A stretch of 30,609 nucleotides of DNA, taken from positions 3,479 through 34,087 of the forward strand of contig BRYA01000328.1 in assembly GCA_030267965.1 (NCBI GenBank), in the 5' to 3' direction. The translations under genes and the position numbers were made by a program. The stretch is from Triparma columacea. Lineage: Eukaryota > Sar > Bolidophyceae > Parmales > Triparmaceae. The first letter of the stretch is position 1. Each line of letters opens with the position of its first letter. Under the pieces are notes generated by a model. That model made no database searches. It was not told where the DNA came from and saw only the letters and a list, made by a program, of their open reading frames with translations. Positions 19,454 through 27,011 of this stretch are shown piece by piece.

Positions 19454-20653
19454 TCACTTCTTACCCCTATTTTTCTTGCCCTTCTTCCCCTTCTTGCCAT
19501 TCTTCCCCGTCGCAACTGCTCCTTCTGCTACTCCCACACCCGCTACTTCCATATCCGCTACTATCATATCCGCTATTCCCACATCCGCTCCTCCCCCCTT
19601 CGTCCCCTTCCCTGTCTTCGATCTTTTCTTGACCATTGCCTCACTCTCACCCCTTTCGTTCAGCGGTCCCGTGCATTGCACCCTATGCTTCCTCCAGTGC
19701 TTGACCTGACACTCCCTCGAGCAGTAGGCGACAGTGCGACAGGGACACATATGGAGCTTGTCACGATCACGCTCCTTGGCAGTTAGAGCCTCGCAAACAA
19801 AGCAGCAGAAGGGACGGCCTTGAAGGTACTGTTTCGTGATGTTGGCGATTGTAGGATCTTTAAGATGAATATATTTATTGAATTTGTCTCGAACTACATC
19901 AGAATCGGGCTTTCCGAGATGAAGAAATGTTGCGTACATCTTTATTGCGTCATCTCTACTAAGGCTATCGACTTCTCCTATGCACGCTCTGAGGCACAAA
20001 GCCAACACAATATCCACGTCGCTGGTGGTTGGAATAGCACCGCGCGTGAGAAACAGCCTGCATATGTCTTGTCCTCCATGTAAGACAGCAAAAACAAGTG
20101 GTGAAAAAACATGTCCAAGAGGGTGAACCACTGTCTTGTTCATATTCACTCCATGATCGAGAAGTGCTATGGCCTGATCAATGTGTCCCACAATAGTAGC
20201 AGACACCAAAAGGTTGGAAATGCCCTCCGCTACTTCTTTGACGTCGAGGTCCATATCAGGGTTAAGTCCATGTTCTAAGAGCAATCTCAAGATTGTTGAA
20301 TTGTCACCATTGTTTATTGATATGATTGCGGACATGCACATGGCTTCCTTGTTGTCGAAGCCGGCATCCAAAGTAAACTTGACCATCTCAGCATTATCTT
20401 GATATGAGGCGATTGAGAGGACTGAAAGTACCTCGACTTCCACACCTTCCGCACCATTTTCACCCTTCATATAAACGCCTAACAAAACCTCAGGACCATG
20501 TTCCTTGGCATACCCCTTGACGCGATCCCAGTCTTTGTCTTCAGCCCATTCCAAGCACAACTGCTGACCGGTTGTCAAATCGTCTAAACTAGACGCTGTC
20601 ACATTTTTGGGTGGTGATTCGTGAAACGATCGTACCTCTGATAATGCTTCCAT
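19454..20653 (-). CDS. MYND zinc-finger/ankyrin-like protein, array copy 1
   Basis: An intronless frame of 399 residues. The N-terminal 60 residues carry the family signature SSLDDLTTGQQLCLEWAEDK and [13 protein letters not shown]. Residues 80-230 are weak ankyrin-type helical repeats (STILRLLLEHGLNPDMD, AIALLDHGVNMNKTVV, ICRLFLTRGAIPTT). Residues about 283-327 form a MYND zinc finger with CFVC, HMCPCRTVAYCSREC and KHWRKHRVQC, giving the Cys/His set needed for two zinc ions. The tail is Ala/Gly/Val repeats ending in a Lys-Gly run. MYND domains bind proline-rich peptides, often in transcription or chromatin proteins. It is one of four tandem copies on this strand. A TATA-like box lies about 29-34 bp before the ATG. 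Confidence 0.85.
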   Translation of the reverse strand: MEALSEVRSFHESPPKNVTASSLDDLTTGQQLCLEWAEDKDWDRVKGYAKEHGPEVLLGVYMKGENGAEGVEVEVLSVLSIASYQDNAEMVKFTLDAGFDNKEAMCMSAIISINNGDNSTILRLLLEHGLNPDMDLDVKEVAEGISNLLVSATIVGHIDQAIALLDHGVNMNKTVVHPLGHVFSPLVFAVLHGGQDICRLFLTRGAIPTTSDVDIVLALCLRACIGEVDSLSRDDAIKMYATFLHLGKPDSDVVRDKFNKYIHLKDPTIANITKQYLQGRPFCCFVCEALTAKERDRDKLHMCPCRTVAYCSRECQVKHWRKHRVQCTGPLNERGESEAMVKKRSKTGKGTKGGGADVGIADMIVADMEVAGVGVAEGAVATGKNGKKGKKGKKNRGKK

Positions 20654-20958
20654 TTTTGATTGAACCTACCCCAAATTTGAGTTTATAGCGGCAAATTATG
20701 AAGTGAAACTTATCAACAAAGCCTTAAAGCTACTCCACTTAGGCAGACGTGTCGTGTAGGTGCTGTAATGTGTCTCCAGTCGAGCAACTCCAAAAAAATT
20801 GATTCTCCTCTTCAGAAATCTGACAATCCTCAGTCTAATCCCATTCCAGCCGATTTCCAAAAGTAAAAAAAGAAATGAAACCCGTAATTTTCACTTCATC
20901 CTAAGGGACAAGTACAATCTTCATACATTCTGTGTTTTTGTTTCAACTGTTTCTTCGT
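20654..20958. promoter_or_regulatory. Conserved upstream region of MYND copy 1
   Basis: The first 110 bp upstream of the ATG (20654-20765) is shared with all other array copies. The rest, to 20940, is nearly identical to 24875-25060, showing that the intergenic DNA was duplicated together with the genes. Confidence 0.7.
20682..20687 (-). promoter_or_regulatory. TATA-like box of MYND copy 1
   Basis: TATAAA on the minus strand within CCGCTATAAACT, 29 bp before the ATG at 20653. The same box and spacing recur before the other three array starts. Confidence 0.6.
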
Positions 20959-21177
20959 TCACTTCTTCTTCCCCCTACCATTCTTGCCCTTCTTCCCCTT
21001 CTTGCCATTCTTCCCCGTCGCAACTGCTCCTTCCGCTACTCCCGCAACTGCTCCTCCCGCTACTCCCACATCCGCTACTCCCGCCGCCGCTCCCTTCCCT
21101 GTCTTGGATCTTTTCTTGACCATCGCCTCACTTTCCCCCCTTTCGTTCAGCGGTCCCGCGCATTGCACCCTGTTCGA
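20959..21177 (-). pseudogene. Relic 3' end of a MYND gene (array copy 2)
   Basis: In one minus-strand frame this reads [20 protein letters not shown], then the Ala/Gly/Val tail and a final Lys-Gly run, just as in the intact copies. The MYND finger and ankyrin part are missing; a CRC-domain gene occupies their place. The first 50 bp are used as the C-terminus of that gene in another frame. Confidence 0.8.
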
Positions 21178-23265
21178 TCGAGGAGTCTGACTTTCCCGAT
21201 TTTTCATTCTTAGGACGAGGAGCGTGAGGTGGAGTTGGCTTTGGTGGCGCTGGAGTTGCTGGAAGAGGTGTGGGAGAAGGCGCCTCGGATGAGGAGGAGA
21301 TTTGGGCGTTGAGCGCGGCAGCTGAGGCAGCGTCTGCGAACTGTGCGCGGCGAGCAGGGGAGGAGCGAAGCTTCGGTAAGTTGGCGCACTGGTTGCAGCG
21401 GCATTTCTCGCCGCAAAATACCCCGGCCTCGTAGCACTCGCAGTACTTCTTGAGACAGAAGCTCTTCTTGCACCTGCAGCCCATGGCGTGTGTGGAGTTG
21501 ACGACGCTGCCACTGCTGATCTTCTGGCGGAACGCGTTGGCGTTCTTGGCCTTGGTTGCCTTAATGGCCTCCATGCGGAGGGTCTGGGGTGTGTAAAGAA
21601 ATTTGGAGGGTTGCGTTAGCTGTTGGGGTTTACGTTCGCGTTTGTGCTTTCACCATTTCACGAAATCTTACCTCGTGCTCGGTCGTGTTCCTGCACTCAA
21701 CGCAGTTGCACCCATCGCAGTACTCAAGGGCAGTGAAGCACTCGCAGTACAGCTTGAGGCACTTTGACTTCTTGCAGTTGCAGACGATCTTCTTCTTGGC
21801 CCTCTGGCCGTTATTGTTCGGGTTGGGGTGGGCAAAGTTCGGGTGGGGGTAGTTGGCAGCGTTGAGGTTGAAGTTCTGCTGGTGGGCGGAAATGTTCCTC
21901 GAACTTCCCGACTTTTTCTTGTTCTTCTTTTCGCTCCTCGGGTCCGGCACGATCTCAACATCCGAGAGCTCGGCGTCGGCCGACATTCTGTCCATCAGCG
22001 CAAAGGCGTTCGCCAGGCTCGTGAGCGCGGACATGCGGGGGGAAGACGACGACGAGATGTCATCGTAAGTTGGAGATGACAAGTCAACGGCCAGAGGTTC
22101 CGATGCGCTTTGCCCTACGAATTGCGAGGGGCGATGGAACCGTGGGAGGGAGGGGTTAGATAGGAGATGACTATATTGTCCAAACATTTCGCCCCTCACC
22201 TTTCGTGAATTTCCTCCTCTTCGTTTTCGGGACCGAAAAACTGCCCCCGGCTACTGAGAGTTGTCGCTGCTCCTCTTTCCACCTCTGCTCCTTCATCCTC
22301 TCATTGAACGACATTCTCAAAGACACATCCTCTTCCGACCCGTCCATGGGGTTGATGGCCTTCATGTGAGCCCTACTTTGCTCGAATATTATGTCCGCGT
22401 CGCCCAAGACGTCGTGGGAGGAAGTACCGCTGGCGGGTGGCTTTTTTTTACGGTGCTGGTTAACAGGGATACTGTTAAGGTTGACTTTGAGGTCTCGCGA
22501 AGCGGCGTTAATGGAAGACCAGACGACCCCCTGGTCGTAGATCTTGTAACGGCCGTCGACGAACCTGCAGATTATGGAAGTCTCGGGGAACCCAATGCTC
22601 GCAGGTTCGATCAGCTGATATGCTTCGCTTTTGACGGTCGGCTTGTACCCCTGGTGAAACTTGGCAAAGAAATTTCTAGTCGCTGACGGTCCCTTGAATT
22701 TTGTCTGGCGGGTTCGGTCTTCCAAGATGATGAGCGGATCGAAGGTTAACGTAGGTGGGCCATCGTTGACGCTAGCTCCCCCCTTCTTGCTCGTTGTGCT
22801 TTTCCTTGTGCCCTGCTTCTTCTCCCCCTTTTTCGTGTTTGCTCCTCCCCCCCCCTTTGTGCTACTCCCCCCCCCCTTAGTGCTACTCCTCCCCCCCTTT
22901 GTGCTACTCCCCCCCCCCACTTCGTTTGTTTTGCTTCCCCCCCCCCCCGTGTTTGTGTTTGTGTTGACTTCGTTTGTGTGTGTGTGTTCTACAATAAACT
23001 TGGCCATCTCAACATTTTGGTGATATGAGGCGGTTGAGAGGACTGAAACTACCTTCCATTCCTCATTAACAAGCTCTGAATAAGCGCCTAACAAAACCTC
23101 AGGACCATGTTCCTTGGCATACCCCTTGATGCGATCCCAGTCTTGCTCACCAGCCCAAATTAGGCAGCACTGCTGACCATCTGTCAAATCGTCCAAACTA
23201 GATACTGCCACATTTGTGGTCTCTGATGAATTGTGGGACGATTGTTCCTTTGATTGTGAATCCAT
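21128..23265 (-). CDS. Tesmin/TSO1-like CRC-domain protein fused to MYND-family N-terminus
   Basis: Exons on the minus strand: 23265-22200, 22114-21672 and 21583-21128; GT-AG, phases close to about 654 residues. Residues 1-90 are MYND/ankyrin-family sequence ([20 protein letters not shown]). A Gly/Ser/Thr repeat linker (SSTKGG units) follows. Residues 160-340 form an unrecognised globular part with [20 protein letters not shown]. Exons 2-3 contain the CRC domain: [17 protein letters not shown], a linker [10 protein letters not shown] that matches the family's RNPxAF motif, and [22 protein letters not shown] proteins (LIN54, tesmin, TSO1) bind TTYGAA-type DNA and regulate cell-cycle or developmental genes. 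The last 13 codons are MYND 3' DNA read in a shifted frame. The gene thus replaced the middle of array copy 2 and probably uses its promoter. Confidence 0.82.
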
Positions 23266-23571
23266 TTTTGAGCGAACCTACCCCAAGTGTAAGTTTATAG
23301 CGGCAAATTACGATGTGAAAGTGATCAATAAAGCCCTCAAGCTACTCCAAGCAGGCAGAAGTGTCGTGTAGGTGCTAATTTTGGAGTCCAACCAAAACTG
23401 CCATCACCAACTCCAAAATCTGTGCTCTGTTCCTCCTGCCTCTGAGAAAGTTTCTTCTGAGAAATATGAAATTGTTCATTCTCACGCTAATCGCAATAAA
23501 AAATAAGCAATTTGATGTACATCGAATTCTGAAAAATTGCTTATAGCCGCCGCATTAATGTATTGTTTCGT
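23266..23571. promoter_or_regulatory. Upstream region of the CRC chimera
   Basis: The proximal 110 bp is the shared array promoter block. 23360-23410 resembles 26365-26415 upstream of array copy 4 (TGGAGTCCAACCAAA), so these two genes share a promoter subtype distinct from copies 1 and 3. The rest is unique. Confidence 0.6.
23294..23299 (-). promoter_or_regulatory. TATA-like box of the CRC chimera
   Basis: TATAAA in CCGCTATAAACT, 29 bp before the ATG at 23265 and within the upstream block shared by all array copies. It shows that the CRC gene has a MYND-family promoter. Confidence 0.6.
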
Positions 23572-24762
23572 TCACTTCTTACCCCTATTTTTCTTGCCCT
23601 TCTTCCCCTTCTTGCCATTCTTCCCCGTCGCACCTGCTCCTTCCGCTACTCCCGCAACTGCTCCTTCCGCTACTCCCACATCCGCTACTCCCGCCGCCGC
23701 TCCCTTCCCTGTCTTGGATCTTTTCTTGACCATCGCCTCACTTTCCCCCCTTTCGTTCAGCGGTCCCGTGCATTGCACCTTGTGCTTCCTCCAGTGCTTG
23801 ACCTGACACTCCCTCGAGCAGTAGGCGACAGTACGACAGGGACACATATGGAGCTTGTCGCGTGACTTGGCAGTTAGAGCCTCGCAAACAAAGCAGCAGA
23901 AGGGACGGCCTTGAAGGTAATGTTTCGTGATGTTGGTGATTGTAGGATCTCGTTTGGAAGGATGGACTAAATTGAATTTATCTCGAACTACGTCGGAATC
24001 GGGCTTTCCGAGATGAAGAAATGTTGTGAATATCTTTATTGCGACATCTCTACTAAAAGTGTGTTCTCCTTTGCACGCTTTGAGGCAGAAATTAAAGATA
24101 AGAAACACGTCGTTGGAGGTTGGAATAGCACCGCGTGTGAGAAATAGCCTACATAAGTCGTGTTCTCCATACCAGAGAGTAGAAGTAAGTGGTGAAGCAA
24201 CATTTCCATGAGAGTAAACCACTGTCTTGTTCACATTTGCTCCGTGATCGAGAAGTACTATGGCCTTGTTAACAGCTTGATCAATGTGTCTCTTTTCAGC
24301 AGCAAACACCAAAAGGTTTGAAGAGCTTTCCATCGCCCCGTGTCCTTCGACATGTAGGTCCATATTAGGGTCAAGTCCATGTTCTAAGAGCAATCTCAAG
24401 ATTGTTGAATTGGCACTATTGTTTATTGACATGATTGCGGCCAAGCACATGGCTTCCATGTTGTCGAAGCCGGCCTCCAAAGTAAACTTGACCATGTCAG
24501 CATTATCGTGATATGTGGCGATTGAGAGGACTGAAAGTATCTCGACTTCGTCTTCCGCATCATCATGCTTTGTATAAACGCCTAACAAAACCTCAGGACC
24601 ATGTTCCTTGGCATACCCCTTGATGCGATCCCAGTCTTGCTCTTCAGCCCAGTTGAAGCACAACAGCTGACCGTATGTCAAATCGTCTAAACTAGATACT
24701 GACACATTTGTGGCCTCTGATGATGTGATTTGTAACGATGGCACCTCTGACAATGATTCCAT
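23572..24762 (-). CDS. MYND zinc-finger/ankyrin-like protein, array copy 3
   Basis: An intronless frame of 396 residues, collinear with copy 1: SSLDDLTYGQLLCFNWAEEQ, ankyrin-like repeats (ILRLLLEHGLDPNMDLHVEG, ICRLFL-type segment as DLCRLFLTRGAIPTS), then the MYND finger CFVCEALTAKSRDKLHMCPC with YCSRECQVKHWRKHKVQC. It lacks two residues in the finger loop (AKSRDK against AKERDRDK). Its tail (AAAGVADVGVAEGAVAGVAEG) matches the relic end of copy 2 better than copy 1, although its promoter is of the copy 1 type. That mix suggests gene conversion. Confidence 0.85.
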   Translation of the reverse strand: MESLSEVPSLQITSSEATNVSVSSLDDLTYGQLLCFNWAEEQDWDRIKGYAKEHGPEVLLGVYTKHDDAEDEVEILSVLSIATYHDNADMVKFTLEAGFDNMEAMCLAAIMSINNSANSTILRLLLEHGLDPNMDLHVEGHGAMESSSNLLVFAAEKRHIDQAVNKAIVLLDHGANVNKTVVYSHGNVASPLTSTLWYGEHDLCRLFLTRGAIPTSNDVFLIFNFCLKACKGEHTFSRDVAIKIFTTFLHLGKPDSDVVRDKFNLVHPSKRDPTITNITKHYLQGRPFCCFVCEALTAKSRDKLHMCPCRTVAYCSRECQVKHWRKHKVQCTGPLNERGESEAMVKKRSKTGKGAAAGVADVGVAEGAVAGVAEGAGATGKNGKKGKKGKKNRGKK

Positions 24763-25064
24763 TTTTGATTGAACCTACCCCAAATTTTAGTTTATAGCGG
24801 CAAATTGTGAAGTGAAACTTATCAACAAAGCCTTCAAGCTACTCCACTTAGGCAGACGTGTCGTGTAGGTGCTGTAATGTGTCTCCAGTCGAGCAACTCC
24901 AAAAAAATTGATTCTCCTTCAGAAATCTGACAATCCTCAGTCTAATAACAGCCGATTTCCAAAAGTAAAAAATAAATGAAACCCGTGATTTCCCCTCCAT
25001 CCAAAGGGACAAATAGAGTGCAATTTTCATACATTCTGTGTTTTTGTTGCAACTGTTTCTTCGT
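24763..25064. promoter_or_regulatory. Upstream region of MYND copy 3
   Basis: Nearly identical over its whole length to 20654-20950, with a few small indels. It shows block duplication of gene plus spacer. Confidence 0.75.
24791..24796 (-). promoter_or_regulatory. TATA-like box of MYND copy 3
   Basis: TATAAA 29 bp before the ATG at 24762, in the same conserved context as the other array members. Confidence 0.6.
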
Positions 25065-26267
25065 TCACTTCTTCTTACCCCTATTTTTCTTGCCCTTCTT
25101 CCCCTTCTTGCCATTCTTCCCCGTCGCAACTGCTCCTTCTGCTACTCCCACACCGGCTACTTCCATATCCGCTACTATCATATCCGCTACTCCCACATCC
25201 GCTCCTCCAACATCCGCTCCTCCCGCCTTCACTCCCTTCCCTGTCTTGGATCTTTTCTTGACCATTGCCTCGCTCTCCCCCCTTTCGTTCAGCGGTCCCG
25301 TGCATTGCACCTTGTGCTCCCTCCAGTGCTTGAGCTGACACTCCCTCGAGCAGTAGGCGACAGTGCGACAGGGACACATATGGAGCTTGTCACGATCACG
25401 CTCCTTGGCAGTTAGAGCCTCGCAAACAAAGCAGCAGAAGGGACGGCCTTGAAGGTAATGTTTCGTGATGTTTGCGATTGTAGGATCTCGTATGGAAGGG
25501 GGGTAAGAATTGAATTTGTCTCGAACTACGTCAGAATCGGGCTTTCCGAGATGAAGAAATGTTGTGAACATCTTTATTGCGACATCTCTACTAAGCATAG
25601 GGTGTTCTCCTTTGCACGCTTGGAGGCAATGACCAAACACTTGATACACGTCGTTGGTGGTTGGAATAGCACCGCGCGTGAGAAACAGCCTGCATATGTC
25701 GTTTGCTCCATATCCCATAGTATAGGTAAGTGGTGAAGCAACATCTCCATTAGGGATAACCACTGTCTTGTTCACATTTGCTCCATGATCGAGAAGTGCT
25801 ATGGCCTGATCAATGTGTCCCACATGAACAGCAAGCATCAACAGGTTGTTAGAAAAGTCTTCCAACGTCCCTTCGACTCGTAGGTCCATATTAGGGTCAA
25901 GTCCATGTTCTAAGAGCAATCTCAAGATTGTTGAATTGTCACTATTCCTCATTGACATATCTGCGGCCAAGTACATGGCTTCATTGTTGTCGAAGCCGGC
26001 CTCTAAGGTAAGCTTGATTATCTCAACATTTTGAACGTATGAGGCCATTGAGAGGACAGAAAGTACCGTAGTCCCATCTGAACAGACGCCTAACAAAACC
26101 TCAGGACCATGTTCCTTGACATACCCTTTGATGCGATCCCAGTCTTTCTCTTCAGCCCACTCTATGCACAACTGCTGACCCTCTGTCAAATCGTCCCAAC
26201 TAGATACTGCCATATTTGTGGTCTCTGATGAATTGTGTGACGATTGTGCCTCTGAACGTGATTCCAT
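25065..26267 (-). CDS. MYND zinc-finger/ankyrin-like protein, array copy 4
   Basis: An intronless frame of 400 residues. The start [18 protein letters not shown] is close to the N-terminus of the CRC chimera, marking the two as one subtype. Ankyrin-like repeats (ILRLLLEHGLDPNMDLRVEG, AIALLDHGANVNKTVV, ICRLFLTRGAIPTT) and the MYND finger (CFVC, MCPCRTVAYCSREC, KHWREHKVQC) are intact. The tail (VADMIVADMEVAGVGVAEG) matches copy 1, not its own subtype partner. This is the intact equivalent of the gene into which the CRC sequence was inserted. Confidence 0.85.
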   Translation of the reverse strand: MESRSEAQSSHNSSETTNMAVSSWDDLTEGQQLCIEWAEEKDWDRIKGYVKEHGPEVLLGVCSDGTTVLSVLSMASYVQNVEIIKLTLEAGFDNNEAMYLAADMSMRNSDNSTILRLLLEHGLDPNMDLRVEGTLEDFSNNLLMLAVHVGHIDQAIALLDHGANVNKTVVIPNGDVASPLTYTMGYGANDICRLFLTRGAIPTTNDVYQVFGHCLQACKGEHPMLSRDVAIKMFTTFLHLGKPDSDVVRDKFNSYPPSIRDPTIANITKHYLQGRPFCCFVCEALTAKERDRDKLHMCPCRTVAYCSRECQLKHWREHKVQCTGPLNERGESEAMVKKRSKTGKGVKAGGADVGGADVGVADMIVADMEVAGVGVAEGAVATGKNGKKGKKGKKNRGKKK

Positions 26268-27011
26268 TTTTGAGCGAACCTACCCCAAATGTAAGTTTAT
26301 AGCGGCAAATTACGACGTGAAAGTGATCAGCAAAGCCTTAAAGCTACTCCACTTATGCAGAAGTGTCGTGTAGGTGCTAATATTGGAGTCCAACCAAATC
26401 TGCCACCAACCCCAAAATCGGAGTTTCAGCGCTTCCAATCTCTCCATTCCAGCTTCCATCCAACTGTCTGTCACTTTCAATGGTCAGTTTCGATGTACAT
26501 ACGCCCCTTACATGGGTGCATGTATTCGTGATCAGTCTACCTTCTATAATATATTGGGTCAGTGCTATTACTCTTAACGCTATGGGGGCAAATGAGGGAT
26601 ATAATGGTAAGGAAGACTTCACGGTCAGACTCGTCCTTGTGTCTTGAGAATTGAGGATTTTTAGAGAAACAACTGGATAGTATGATTAGTCGAGGCTAGA
26701 TACGACATGTATGTCAATGATCTACCTACGTGTGTCCTTATTTGTGTATATATGTGGTTATTATGTGGTAATTATGGACCATTTGTGACACCCGTCCCCG
26801 CCCCTTTTCGCCTTTGCTCATTTATTGCCCAATTTGCCCCTATTTGCTACTCTATTTCAAATATATTCCCAAATCGATACGTCACATATCTCCACGTCGC
26901 ATCGTGCCTCAATCATCCTCACTGAGCACTGCCAAACTCTATCACACCTCCCCATACACCCACATCCCCCCAACCCACGCCCCTCCACACGCCTCCCCCT
27001 TCCCCACGCAG
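26268..27011. other. Intergenic region right of the MYND array
   Basis: The first 110-150 bp is the array promoter block. From 26420 the sequence is unique, AT-rich and without a convincing gene. 26930-27010 is pyrimidine-rich and ends CACGCAG, which could be an intron acceptor of the hydroxylase gene; an upstream exon of that gene may lie here unseen. Confidence 0.5.
26296..26301 (-). promoter_or_regulatory. TATA-like box of MYND copy 4
   Basis: TATAAA 29 bp before the ATG at 26267, in the shared block that extends to about 26375. Confidence 0.6.

Noticed and set aside
20181..25736. Several plus-strand frames inside the MYND array
   Set aside because: They recur at the same place in each copy because the genes are paralogous; they are antisense shadows.
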